A DNA stretch of 64,000 nt from Desulfobacterales bacterium (GTDB lineage: Bacteria > Desulfobacterota > Desulfobacteria > Desulfobacterales > JAHEIW01): positions 3,741,216 to 3,805,215 of the forward strand of contig CP070746.1 of NCBI GenBank assembly GCA_020348305.1, read 5' to 3'. The notes below the pieces were generated by a model. The model made no database searches. It worked only from the letters and a program-made list of their open reading frames with translations, and had not been told where the DNA came from. Positions 11,462-22,035 of the stretch are shown one piece after another; position 1 is the stretch's first letter; each line of letters starts with the position of its first letter. The position numbers and the translations under genes were made by a program.

Positions 11462-13120
11462 ATGGAACCTTTAGAAAAGGCAAAAAATTTCAGAGGGCCT
11501 GACGGTCCGGTTGTTCTGGTCATTTTAGATGGTGTTGGCATCGGCAAATATGAGGAAGGCGATATTGTTCGTAAGGCGAATACGCCCACATTAGATTGGC
11601 TTTCTCAAAACAGCTTTTTTTCTCAGCTGAAAGCACACGGAACGGCAGTGGGCATGCCCTCTGATGCGGATATGGGCAACAGCGAGATCGGTCACAATGC
11701 CATCGGATGCGGACGCGTTTTTGCCCAGGGTGCAAGTCTTGTCAATAAATCAATAGAAACGAGGGCTCTTTTTGAAGGAGACGTTTGGAAAGAATTGATC
11801 GAAAACGTGATCAGCCATAATTCCAAGCTTCACTTTATCGGCCTTTTATCAAACGGCAATGTTCATAGCCATATCGACCATCTGGAAGCCCTCCTGACGG
11901 AGGCGAAAAACGAAGGCGTTAAAAACGCCTGCGTGCATATTCTAATAGATGGCAGGGATGTTCCACCAACATCTGCCTTAGAATATGTTAACAGGCTTGA
12001 AAATTTTCTTGCTGTGTTGAATAAGGATAGTGATATTGATTTTGCAATTGCTTCCGGCGGCGGTCGGATGAAGATAACGATGGACCGCTATCAAGCAAAC
12101 TGGGGTATGGTCGAACAGGGATGGAGCACACATGTCAAGGGAGAAGGTCGAAAGTTTGAATCGTCTACTGAGGCTATAAAAACGCTACGTGATGAAAATC
12201 CGGGCGTTATCGACCAGGATCTTCCACCATTTGTCATTGGCCGAGGAAATGAACCGCTTGGCCCAATTGTTGAAAACGACAGCGTCATATTTTTTAATTT
12301 CCGTGGCGATAGGGCGATCGAAATGAGTCAGGCCTTTGAAGATGATGAATTTGACAAATTTCCCCGTGGACCGAAGCTAAAGGTTAAATATGCCGGTATG
12401 ATGCAATACGACGGTGATGCGCTCATACCGAAGAAGTATTTGGTTAGTCCGCCGGGAATAAATCGTACCATGGGTGAATATCTCGTCAAGGCTGATGTTA
12501 AACAGCTTGCCATAAGTGAAACCCAAAAATTCGGCCATGTTACCTATTTTTTTAATGGAAACCGGTCCGGTAAGTTTGATGATTCTTTAGAAAATTATAT
12601 TGAGATACCATCTGACATCGTCCCCTTTGAAGAACGGCCCTGGATGAAAGCCGCCGAGATAACCGACAAGGTGGTTGAAGCAATTCAAAGCGGTGAATAC
12701 AAATTCATACGGCTCAATTACGCAAACGGCGATATGGTCGGACATACCGGGGTGACACCGGCAGTTGAAATTGCTGTCGAAACAGTAGATATGTGTGTCG
12801 CCCGGCTTCTCAAGGCCGTTAAAAAAACTAAAGGGATTCTTGTGGTTACGGCGGACCATGGAAATGCCGATGACATGTATCAGAGAGATCAGAAGACCGG
12901 TGAAATTGTTTTTGATCAGCAAACTGGGAAACCGAAGCCGAAAACTTCCCACTCATTAAATCCGGTGCCGGTTTACATTTATGAGCCAACCGGCACAGTA
13001 AAAATGCGGCTTTCTGAGCATACTGATCTTGGAGTCAGTAATTTGGCTGCAACGTGCCTGAAACTTCTTGGTTTTGAACCACCGGAAGGTTATACGCCGA
13101 GTATAGTTGAAATCGATTAG
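11462..13120 (+). CDS. gpmI: 2,3-bisphosphoglycerate-independent phosphoglycerate mutase, plant-like type
   Basis: Interconverts 3- and 2-phosphoglycerate using two metal ions and a phosphoserine intermediate. The metal Asp23 (VILDGVG) and nucleophile Ser74 (GNSEIGH) are present, with later metal motifs TADHGNADD and TSHSLNPVP. I chose the second ATG because GGAG lies six bases before it; the first ATG, right after the enolase stop, lacks a site. Length (552) and wording such as GHNAIGCGRVFAQGA and VEQGWSTHVKGEGRKFES resemble the plant/trypanosomatid branch more than the roughly 510-residue form common in bacteria. It lies between enolase and GAPDH genes and so bridges upper and lower halves of the three-carbon part of glycolysis. 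Confidence 0.9.
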   Translation: MEPLEKAKNFRGPDGPVVLVILDGVGIGKYEEGDIVRKANTPTLDWLSQNSFFSQLKAHGTAVGMPSDADMGNSEIGHNAIGCGRVFAQGASLVNKSIETRALFEGDVWKELIENVISHNSKLHFIGLLSNGNVHSHIDHLEALLTEAKNEGVKNACVHILIDGRDVPPTSALEYVNRLENFLAVLNKDSDIDFAIASGGGRMKITMDRYQANWGMVEQGWSTHVKGEGRKFESSTEAIKTLRDENPGVIDQDLPPFVIGRGNEPLGPIVENDSVIFFNFRGDRAIEMSQAFEDDEFDKFPRGPKLKVKYAGMMQYDGDALIPKKYLVSPPGINRTMGEYLVKADVKQLAISETQKFGHVTYFFNGNRSGKFDDSLENYIEIPSDIVPFEERPWMKAAEITDKVVEAIQSGEYKFIRLNYANGDMVGHTGVTPAVEIAVETVDMCVARLLKAVKKTKGILVVTADHGNADDMYQRDQKTGEIVFDQQTGKPKPKTSHSLNPVPVYIYEPTGTVKMRLSEHTDLGVSNLAATCLKLLGFEPPEGYTPSIVEID

Positions 13121-13154
13121 TTTTCACAGTTTTCATAATCGATCTTCCAGAACC

Positions 13155-13210
13155 AATAACTGATAACCACTAACAAATAACACCTAATTGAGTTCTTACT
13201 CAATTAGGGC
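13155..13210. repeat. Perfect 11-bp palindrome with upstream word repeat
   Basis: CCTAATTGAGT (13183-13193) and ACTCAATTAGG (13198-13208) pair perfectly around a four-base loop TCTT. It is preceded by a degenerate run of AATAACTGATAAC/AACAAATAAC words. The palindrome ends about 18 bases before the start codon of the next gene and would place a hairpin in its leader. It is the best copy of a family found at least seven times in the window. Confidence 0.8.
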
Positions 13211-13226
13211 ATTAAGGAGGTGAATC

Positions 13227-15253
<2,027 letters not shown>

Positions 15254-15355
15254 AACATGCTGGATGCCGGAAACTGGTTTCTGGTCGCTGGTTTCTGGAA
15301 AGTATCTGTATTATTCTATCACTCCACGGTTCTATGTTTATATTTAGGAGGCAGT

Positions 15356-16336
15356 ATGGCTCAGGCACTTCATTACAAAGATTTAGGCTTGGTAAACACC
15401 AAAGAGATGTTTAAAAAGGCAATGGACGGGGGATACGCCGTTCCGGCTTACAATTTTAATAACATGGAGCAGCTTCAGGGCATCATCATCGGCTGCGTGG
15501 AATCCAGATCTCCGGTTATCTTGCAGGTTTCAGGCAGCGCCCGAAAGTATGCCAATCAGGATTTTTTACCCTATATGGCCATGGGGGCCGTCCAGATGGC
15601 GAAAGCGCTCAGTGCAAACATACCGATGGTGCTTCATCTTGACCATGGTGATAGTTTTGAATTGGCAAAATCCTGCATTGAATCCGGTTTTTCATCGGTC
15701 ATGCTCGACGGTTCTCATCATCCTTTTGCAGATAATGCAAAGCTCACCAAACAGGTGGTTGAATACGCCCATGAAAGGGACGTCACCGTTGAAGGGGAGT
15801 TGGGGGTGCTGGCAGGTATCGAAGATGAAGTCTCTTCGCAAATCTCTCACTTTACCAAACCCGAAGAAGTGGAAGAATTTGTTGAGAAAACCGGTGTTGA
15901 TAGCCTGGCGATTTCCATTGGCACCTCTCATGGTGCCTATAAATTTAAGCTTAAACCCGGCGAGGAAGTACCGCCCCTTCGATTTGACATTCTTGAGAAA
16001 ATCGAAAAACGCGTTCCGGGATTTCCCATTGTTTTGCACGGTGCTTCTACGGTTGTACCGGAATATGTTGAAATGATAAACGCATTTGGGGGCAAAATGG
16101 ACAAAGCTGTTGGAATACCGGAAGAACAATTACGGAAAGCAGCCGGCTCCGCGGTTTGTAAGATTAATATCGACAGCGACGGCCGGCTTGCGATGACGGC
16201 GGTGATTCGGAAAATTTTTTACGAAAAGCCGGGAGAATTCGATCCACGTAAGTATTTGGGTCCTGCTCGGGAAGAACTGATAAAGATGGTTAAGCATAAA
16301 AATGAAAAGGTACTTGGCAGCGCCAATAGGATATAG
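15356..16336 (+). CDS. fba: Fructose-bisphosphate aldolase, class II
   Basis: Zinc-dependent cleavage of fructose 1,6-bisphosphate into two triose phosphates. The 326-residue protein shows YNFNNMEQLQ near the N-terminus, the zinc and catalytic motif HLDHGD, the second zinc ligand region GELGVLAG with its glutamates, the phosphate loop GTSHGAYK and the HGAST motif. I choose the ATG preceded by TTAGGAGG; the longer upstream frame would cover the intergenic stretch. Its position after gap completes the triose section of the cluster, although triose-phosphate isomerase, phosphoglycerate kinase and phosphofructokinase are absent from the window. Confidence 0.94.
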   Translation: MAQALHYKDLGLVNTKEMFKKAMDGGYAVPAYNFNNMEQLQGIIIGCVESRSPVILQVSGSARKYANQDFLPYMAMGAVQMAKALSANIPMVLHLDHGDSFELAKSCIESGFSSVMLDGSHHPFADNAKLTKQVVEYAHERDVTVEGELGVLAGIEDEVSSQISHFTKPEEVEEFVEKTGVDSLAISIGTSHGAYKFKLKPGEEVPPLRFDILEKIEKRVPGFPIVLHGASTVVPEYVEMINAFGGKMDKAVGIPEEQLRKAAGSAVCKINIDSDGRLAMTAVIRKIFYEKPGEFDPRKYLGPAREELIKMVKHKNEKVLGSANRI

Positions 16337-16344
16337 AACTGTTC

Positions 16345-16369
16345 TTATGCTTTAAAAAGGAGAGCATAA
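16345..16369 (+). promoter_or_regulatory. Hairpin presenting the ribosome site of the GT4 gene
   Basis: TTATGCT (16345-16351) and AGCATAA (16363-16369) can pair, with the ribosome site AAAAGGAG displayed in the loop and the start codon following at once. The stem could tune initiation. This is a prediction from pairing alone. Confidence 0.4.
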
Positions 16370-16370
16370 A

Positions 16371-17654
16371 ATGGCTGAATGCAAATTTTTCGGGGAAGTA
16401 AAGGAAGTCGGATTTATATCGACTCGCCTTGCAGGCACTGACGGGGTCTCGTTGGAAACCGAGAAGTGGGCCAGGGTATTCGAGTCTGAAGGTTTCTGTT
16501 GTTTTTATTTTGCCGGAGAGCTGGACCGCGAGCCCGAGGTTTCATACTTAGTGCCGGAAGCGCATTTTACGCATCCGGAAATCAAGGACATCTACAATCA
16601 TAGTTTTGATGTCACTGTGCGCGATCGACTTGTTTCGGAGCGGATTCATAAGATGGTGCGGAAATTAAAAGATGAGCTTTACGAATTTATCGATAAATTT
16701 AACATTGATCTTCTGATCCCCCAAAATGCGTTGACCATACCGCTGAACATTCCTTTAGGTATTGCCATCACACAGGTTATCATGGAAACCGGCATTCCGA
16801 CTGTCGCCCACCATCATGATTTCTACTGGGAGCGCGATCGATTTATGACCAACGCCGTCTGGGATTATCTGCATATGGCATTTCCTCCGAATCTGCCTAC
16901 CATCGACCATGTTGTCATCAACTCCTTTGCCGATGAGCAGTTAAGTCTTCGCAAAGGGATTTCCGCCACCCTTATGCCCAACATCATGGATTTTGACAAT
17001 CCTCCCCCTCCGGTTGATGATTACGCGTCCGATGTCCGAGCAGCGCTCGGCGTTGATGAAGACGAGTTGCTTGTGCTTCAGCCCACCCGGGTGGTGGCGC
17101 GCAAAGGCATTGAAATGGCCATTGAACTGGTACACCGGCTGGGTATGAAGGCGAAACTGGTGATTTCGCATGCATCAGGCGATGAGGGGTATGACTATGA
17201 GCAACGCCTGAGAGAATACTCCAAACTCATGAATGTGGATACCATTTTTGTTTCAGACATTATCAATGAAAAAAGAGGAACCACAAAAGATGGAAGAAAA
17301 ATTTACACCCTGGATGACATTTATCCCCATTCGGATCTTGTCACTTATCCATCCACGTTTGAAGGTTTTGGAAATGCATTTCTGGAGGCCGTCTATTTCC
17401 GCAAGCCCATTGTGGTAAATGAGTATTCCATTTACAGCAAAGACATCAAACCGAAAGGATTCGACGTCATCGAGTTGCCCGGATATGTCACCGAAGCAGC
17501 GGTTCAGAAGACAAAAAAGCTTTTAACAGATTCTACACGGATTGAAGCGGCAGTTGACCAAAACTATGAAATCGGCAGGCGTTTTTTTTCGTACGATGTC
17601 CTCGAACGAGAACTCAAACATTATATTGCCACACACATGGCGCTTCGGGGCTAA
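16371..17654 (+). CDS. GT4 glycosyltransferase, candidate (mannosyl)glucosylglycerate synthase
   Basis: A 427-residue retaining glycosyltransferase of family GT4. The N-terminal acceptor domain contains FISTRLAGTDGVSLE (15-29), the His cluster VAHHHDFYWERDRF (145-158), and the C-terminal donor domain has QPTRVVARKG (237-246) and the E-x7-E motif Glu331/Glu339 in FEGFGNAFLEA. The family includes enzymes that make glucosylglycerate-type compatible solutes, such as the mannosylglucosyl-3-phosphoglycerate synthase described from Petrotoga; my assignment rests on motif wording and on the next two genes, a GH13_18 phosphorylase and a glycerate 2-kinase, that would recycle such a solute. Donor and acceptor are not provable from sequence. 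A general sugar transferase for polysaccharide is the alternative, but no envelope-sugar gene is nearby. Confidence 0.75.
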   Translation: MAECKFFGEVKEVGFISTRLAGTDGVSLETEKWARVFESEGFCCFYFAGELDREPEVSYLVPEAHFTHPEIKDIYNHSFDVTVRDRLVSERIHKMVRKLKDELYEFIDKFNIDLLIPQNALTIPLNIPLGIAITQVIMETGIPTVAHHHDFYWERDRFMTNAVWDYLHMAFPPNLPTIDHVVINSFADEQLSLRKGISATLMPNIMDFDNPPPPVDDYASDVRAALGVDEDELLVLQPTRVVARKGIEMAIELVHRLGMKAKLVISHASGDEGYDYEQRLREYSKLMNVDTIFVSDIINEKRGTTKDGRKIYTLDDIYPHSDLVTYPSTFEGFGNAFLEAVYFRKPIVVNEYSIYSKDIKPKGFDVIELPGYVTEAAVQKTKKLLTDSTRIEAAVDQNYEIGRRFFSYDVLERELKHYIATHMALRG

Positions 17655-17752
17655 AAGCAATTATACAAACATTGTAAATTTCACTCCTCCGGGGTGTTCC
17701 AAAGCCGGCAGCTCCGGGGTAGGATATTTACTGATTGTAAAGGAGAATTGCC

Positions 17753-19450
17753 ATGGAAGATATAGAGAGAATCAAAAAACTACTGCATCGGATTTACGGT
17801 GAGAAAGCGGGTAATCAGGCATTGAAAAAAATTCTTCCGTTGATCGAAAATTTTCCGAAAAAAAAGTCCGAAAAAGATCCGTTTTTTTCTCAGGAAGATG
17901 TTGTTTTGATCACCTATGGTGATTCCTTACAAAAAGCAGGAGAACCACCCATTGCTACTCTGCATGACTTTGCCAAGACTCACCTGAAGGGTGCGATTTC
18001 GACTATTCATTTTTTACCCTTTTTCCCGTTTTCGTCTGATGACGGTTTTTCTGTAATGGATTTTCATGCCATCAACACGGAACTCGGATCCTGGGAAGAT
18101 GTCACTGCCATCGGCGAAGATTTTCGGCTCATGTTTGATTACGTGGTCAATCATTTTTCATCCAAGAGCCAATGGTTCGAAAATTATTTATGCAGTGAAG
18201 CGGGATTTGAACAGTTTGCCATTGAAACTGATCCTTCAACAGATCTATCTAAGGTCACGCGACCGAGGTCTCTGCCACTTCTCAGCGAATATAAAAAACA
18301 TGATGGCACCCCTGTGCATCTGTGGACAACATTTAGCGCCGATCAGATTGATTTCAATTTTAAAAGTCTGGATGTGCTTGAAAAAATGATCGATGTGCTT
18401 CTTTTTTATGTAAAGCAGGGTGCCACCATTTTGAGATTGGATGCCATTGCTTATCTATGGAAAGAAATCGGCACCAACTGCATCCATTTGAGCCAAACCC
18501 ATGATATGGTAAAACTTTACCGAAGCATTTTGGATATCGTCGCGCCGAATGTTATGATTCTAACCGAAACCAACGTGCCTCATGCTGAGAACATCAGCTA
18601 TTTTGGTGATGGCCGCGATGAAGCGCAGATGGTCTACAATTTTACCTTACCGCCCCTGCTTTTCTATTCCTTTGCAAAAGAGGACGCATCCGTGCTCTCA
18701 CAATGGGCCAAAGGTCTGAACCTAAAATCTGAGACCACCACGTTTTTCAATTTCACGGCCTCGCATGACGGAGTCGGGGTACGGCCGCTGGAAGGCATAC
18801 TGCCGCCGGAAGAAATTAACGGACTCATTGATATTGTCAAAGCCCATGAAGGACAGGTTTCATATAAGCGCAATCCGGACGGCTCTGACAGCCCTTATGA
18901 GCTGAACATCACCTATGTGGATGCGATATTGGCTGATAAAAACGCCAACCAAGCCGAAAAATTTTTGGCCTCCCAGGCGATACAGTATGCTTTGCCGGGT
19001 GTGCCGGCCACATATATTCACAGTTTACTGGGCTCACACAACTGGCTGGAGGGGGTGCAACAAACCGGCCGAGCCCGTACCATTAACCGTGAAAAACTTC
19101 AGGCTGAGGAGTTAGTGAAAGCGTTAAATGATCCGAATTCGTTTCGAGCAGCGGTTTTCTTTCCTTATCTCAACTTGATCAAGATCCGTAAAAAACAACC
19201 CGCCTTTCATCCGAATGCCGCCTTTGAAATAATAGATGTCGATCCGAAGGTGTTTGCCATAAAGAGGTATTCCAAGGATCAAGTTATCTATGCCTTGACC
19301 AATATTTCTTCCCAGCAAATTTCCGTCTCTTTGTTAGCAGAGAGAAAACCTAAGAGGATGACAGATCTGCTTACCGGGGAAAAGGTTTCTAGCGAATCGT
19401 TTCAGCTGAAGCCATATCAGTTTGTATGGTTGAATCCTGAAGTTTCATAA
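17753..19450 (+). CDS. GH13_18 glycoside phosphorylase, probably glucosylglycerate phosphorylase
   Basis: A 565-residue member of the sucrose-phosphorylase subfamily of GH13. The nucleophile is Asp230 in RLDAIAYLWKE, the acid/base Glu272 in LTETNVPH, and the transition-state pair His338-Asp339 in ASHDGVG. The wording after the nucleophile (LWKEIGTNCIHLSQTH) and the genetic link to glycerate 2-kinase point to glucosylglycerate phosphorylase (glucosylglycerate plus phosphate gives glucose 1-phosphate plus D-glycerate), a specificity described from Meiothermus; classical sucrose phosphorylase would not explain the neighbour. No signal peptide is seen, so it acts in the cytoplasm. AAAGGAG lies eight bases before the ATG. 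Substrate remains inferred; sucrose or sucrose 6'-phosphate are alternatives. Confidence 0.8.
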   Translation: MEDIERIKKLLHRIYGEKAGNQALKKILPLIENFPKKKSEKDPFFSQEDVVLITYGDSLQKAGEPPIATLHDFAKTHLKGAISTIHFLPFFPFSSDDGFSVMDFHAINTELGSWEDVTAIGEDFRLMFDYVVNHFSSKSQWFENYLCSEAGFEQFAIETDPSTDLSKVTRPRSLPLLSEYKKHDGTPVHLWTTFSADQIDFNFKSLDVLEKMIDVLLFYVKQGATILRLDAIAYLWKEIGTNCIHLSQTHDMVKLYRSILDIVAPNVMILTETNVPHAENISYFGDGRDEAQMVYNFTLPPLLFYSFAKEDASVLSQWAKGLNLKSETTTFFNFTASHDGVGVRPLEGILPPEEINGLIDIVKAHEGQVSYKRNPDGSDSPYELNITYVDAILADKNANQAEKFLASQAIQYALPGVPATYIHSLLGSHNWLEGVQQTGRARTINREKLQAEELVKALNDPNSFRAAVFFPYLNLIKIRKKQPAFHPNAAFEIIDVDPKVFAIKRYSKDQVIYALTNISSQQISVSLLAERKPKRMTDLLTGEKVSSESFQLKPYQFVWLNPEVS

Positions 19451-19509
19451 TGAAGCTTGAGGCCAAAAGATAGAAGAAAGAAGATGGTTTATTTTAGAGT
19501 AGGGAATAT

Positions 19510-20874
19510 ATGAATACACCTGATACTATTGTTAAACTTATGCGGCAGCAAGCCCTTGAGATTTTTAAAGCAGGCCTGAAAGCCGTGGATCCGATTGAGG
19601 CCATTTATCGTCATGTTAAGGTCATGGATGAGGCGATAGTGATTAATGACCAGCGCCTTGATCTGATGAGTTACGAGCGGATTTTTGTCGTGGGAGCAGG
19701 CAAAGCGGTGGCCCCCATGGCAAAGGCTCTGGAAGGTCTTCTGGATGAGCGCATTACCAAGGGTGTCATTGTAGTCAAAGAAGGCCACGGGCTTCCCTTA
19801 AAGCAGGTGAAGATATGTGAGGGAGGTCATCCGGTGCCTGATGAAGGCGGCGTTCGCGGAACCGAAGAAATTTTGTCCGTGGCTGAAGAAGCCGGTGAGA
19901 AAGATTTGGTCATATGCCTGATTTCAGGAGGTGGCTCTGCGCTTTTAATTGCTCCCTCTGTGGGCATAAGCCTTAAAGATAAGCAGGAGGCCACAAAACT
20001 TCTGCTTGCCTGTGGGGCAACTATTCATGAATTAAATACCATTCGTAAGCATCTCTCGCGTTCCAAAGGCGGTAGATTGGCACAGGCTGCCTATCCGGCC
20101 ACCGTAATAAGCCTGATCCTGTCTGATGTTGTGGGAGATGATTTGGATGTGATCGGATCGGGACCGACGGTGCCCGATTCCAGTACCTTTCAAGAAACCG
20201 AACAGATTCTTAAACGTTACGGAATATGGGATCAATTGGCGGTTTCTATCCGGGATCATATCCAAAAGGGCGTACGGGGAGAAATCGAAGATACGCCCAA
20301 ATCCGAAGCTGCGGCCTTCCAGCGCTGTTCCTCGGTTATGGTCGGCACTAATCTTCAGGCCATGTTGGCCGCCAGCAGTGAGGCTGAGCGCCTGGGATAT
20401 CGTCCGTTGATTCTATCAACCAAAGTCGAGGGCGAAGCCCGTGAGGTGGCCAAAGTTCACGCCGCTATTGCTAAAGAAATTTTGAGTTCGGGAAATCCAA
20501 TTTCGGCTCCGGCGTGCATTTTATTTGGGGGAGAGACGACGGTAACTCTCCAGGGGGATGGAAAAGGCGGTCGTAACCAGGAGTATGCATTGGCTTCTGC
20601 CCTCGCTTTAGAAGGGCAAGATAATGTCGTTGTTCTCAGCGGGGGAACCGATGGCACGGATGGACCCACTGATGCGGCCGGAGCGATCGCCGATGGCGCC
20701 ACCGTGGATCGCGCCCGTCATAAGGGTATTGATCCCGGAGAGTATCTTCGCCGAAACGATTCCTATAATTTTTTCAAGCAGCTGGATGATCTGGTAATTA
20801 CCGGGCCAACGCGCACCAATGTGATGGATATCTACATGTTTCTGATACAAAATGAAAAGGCCACTCAAAGCTAA
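19510..20874 (+). CDS. Glycerate 2-kinase (GK-II/MOFRL family)
   Basis: Phosphorylates D-glycerate, in this family to 2-phosphoglycerate. The 454-residue protein has the N-terminal GxGK segment VVGAGKAVAPMAKALE (about 56-71), EGGHPVPDEGG (about 104-114), the ISGGGSALL loop (about 138-146), SDVVGDDLDVIGSGPT and the C-terminal MOFRL domain with FGGETTV, GRNQEYALA and GGTDGTDGPTDAAG. These are characteristic of type II glycerate kinases. In this cluster it would take the D-glycerate released by the phosphorylase upstream and deliver it as 2-phosphoglycerate to enolase and phosphoglycerate mutase encoded a few genes earlier. Last gene of the cluster; no clear terminator follows. Confidence 0.93.
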   Translation: MNTPDTIVKLMRQQALEIFKAGLKAVDPIEAIYRHVKVMDEAIVINDQRLDLMSYERIFVVGAGKAVAPMAKALEGLLDERITKGVIVVKEGHGLPLKQVKICEGGHPVPDEGGVRGTEEILSVAEEAGEKDLVICLISGGGSALLIAPSVGISLKDKQEATKLLLACGATIHELNTIRKHLSRSKGGRLAQAAYPATVISLILSDVVGDDLDVIGSGPTVPDSSTFQETEQILKRYGIWDQLAVSIRDHIQKGVRGEIEDTPKSEAAAFQRCSSVMVGTNLQAMLAASSEAERLGYRPLILSTKVEGEAREVAKVHAAIAKEILSSGNPISAPACILFGGETTVTLQGDGKGGRNQEYALASALALEGQDNVVVLSGGTDGTDGPTDAAGAIADGATVDRARHKGIDPGEYLRRNDSYNFFKQLDDLVITGPTRTNVMDIYMFLIQNEKATQS

Positions 20875-21174
20875 ACTATTTAAGATTTTCGTTACGAGTA
20901 TCAAAACGGCTGGAAAGAAACAGAGATAGTCATTCAAGGTTTAACATCGGATTTTTGAAAACAAATGAAATTAAATTGCGGAGCGGAGCGACATCATTGT
21001 TCGATGTTCAACGTTGGAAGTTCGATGTTCGACGTTCATCTTTCAAAACAACCCTGCACGGCATAAATGTAACTTGTGAATATTTGCAAAACAACTTAGT
21101 GCTTACGGTGCTTGGCCCCTGCCCGATAATCGATGAGATCATTAAGAGCCTATTTTTTGGAATCGCTAAAAATT
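20875..21174. other. Intergenic stretch with TTCGATGTTC word repeat
   Basis: The gap between the glycerate kinase and the cold-shock terminator holds a degenerate array at about 20996-21040 made of the words GTTCGATGTTC, AACGTTGGAAG, TTCGATGTTCGACGTTC. A 73-residue plus-strand frame crossing it has no ribosome site and encodes the repeat, so I do not call it a gene. Confidence 0.5.
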
Positions 21175-21203
21175 AGAAAAGCAGAGCCATAATTGGCTCT
21201 GCC
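21175..21203 (-). terminator. Rho-independent terminator of the cold-shock gene
   Basis: GCAGAGCCA and TGGCTCTGC (within 21181-21203) form a nine-base stem with a short loop. Read on the minus strand, the stem is followed by TTTTCTAATTTTT. It lies 40 bases after the stop of the minus-strand cold-shock gene. Confidence 0.75.
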
Positions 21204-21242
21204 TTGATTGGGTATTACCTTACAGTTTATTCAGACAATTTG

Positions 21243-21443
21243 TTAAAGCCGTTTGACATTCACCGCCTGGGGACCTTTGGGGGACTCTTCTATATCAAAG
21301 CTGACTCTGTCAGATTCTTTTAGTTTGCGGAATCCATCTCCATCAATCCCTGTATAGTGCACAAATACATCGCCAACGTCTTCAGCCTCAATGAAACCAT
21401 AACCTTTTTTTACATTGAACCATTTCACTCGGCCTTCGGCCAT
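21243..21443 (-). CDS. Cold-shock domain protein (CspA family)
   Basis: A 66-residue single-stranded nucleic acid-binding protein of the five-strand OB-fold cold-shock family. Both RNA-binding motifs are clear: KGYGFIEAE (RNP1) and VFVHYTGI (RNP2), following VKWFN. The RNP2 segment usually reads VFVHFSAI, so Tyr replaces Phe and Thr replaces Ser, a mild variation. I take the ATG giving MAEGRVKWF, with AAAGGAGGG nine bases upstream. It is a single-gene unit with its own terminator at 21175-21203. Role could be RNA chaperone in cold or general stress; the sequence does not discriminate. Confidence 0.95.
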   Translation of the reverse strand: MAEGRVKWFNVKKGYGFIEAEDVGDVFVHYTGIDGDGFRKLKESDRVSFDIEESPKGPQAVNVKRL

Positions 21444-21564
21444 CAACAGAGCCCTCCTTTCTTTTTTTCTTTCCTACAGTGCATTAGGATTTAATATTAA
21501 AAAAGCAACATAAAATATCTTAAAAATGGAGTCAAGCAAAACAAACAGCGATTCTGAATATTAG

Positions 21565-21580
21565 ACTCAATTAGGTGTTT
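21565..21580. repeat. Half copy of the palindrome family
   Basis: ACTCAATTAGGTGTTTT matches the right arm and flank of the palindromes at 31526-31546 and 63407-63432. The left arm is absent, so this looks like a decayed copy just after the glycine-zipper lipoprotein gene. Confidence 0.5.
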
Positions 21581-21584
21581 TGTA

Positions 21585-22022
21585 TTATCGCCAGCCGATG
21601 GGTTCATAGCCTTTATCTCGCAGACATTTTTCGACAAATCGTTTAAACACCGGATCGTGATCTCCGGAGCGAAGCGCTTCCCGGGTGCCTGCAGCCGCCG
21701 CACCGCCCGCGGCACCGACCGCAGTCCCGCGACCTAAATTGCCTGTGACTGCGCCGACAGCTGCACCGGTTGCTCCTCCAACGGTTGCACCTTTGGCCGT
21801 TTGCTTGGCGATCCTATCACCTGATTTCGAATCAACACCATAATCCTTGGCCAGCTGAATGCAGTCATCAATATCGGCTTCTGCAAATTCTTTGCCTACG
21901 TGTTTTAAATAGCTGTTCGGGTAAAGTACCGGGCGTTTTTGTGAACATGATAAAAGGGGTGAAAAAAGAGGTATCATAAAGAGAAAAATGAATATGTTTA
22001 ACTTTTTCAGTTTTGCTGCCAT
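21585..22022 (-). CDS. Glycine-zipper lipoprotein
   Basis: A 145-residue lipoprotein: positively charged start (MAAKLKKL), hydrophobic stretch and lipobox LLSC with Cys26. The mature part has a conserved helix ending in DDCIQLAKDYGV (Cys near residue 54), then a glycine-zipper hairpin (about 79-110; GATVGGATGAAVGAVTGN and GTAVGAAGGAAAAG), then a Cys-containing C-terminus FVEKCLRDKGYEPIGW. The closing phrase KCLRDKGYEP is typical of a widespread proteobacterial family of unknown function. It starts 13 bases downstream of the alanine racemase stop on the same strand and may be transcribed with it. Compare the glycine-zipper protein at 7684-8184. Confidence 0.85.
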   Translation of the reverse strand: MAAKLKKLNIFIFLFMIPLFSPLLSCSQKRPVLYPNSYLKHVGKEFAEADIDDCIQLAKDYGVDSKSGDRIAKQTAKGATVGGATGAAVGAVTGNLGRGTAVGAAGGAAAAGTREALRSGDHDPVFKRFVEKCLRDKGYEPIGWR

Positions 22023-22035
22023 TTTTTCATATCCT

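Noticed and set aside
20955..21176. 73-residue plus-strand frame after the glycerate kinase
   Set aside because: Most of it encodes the TTCGATGTTC word array; no ribosome site.
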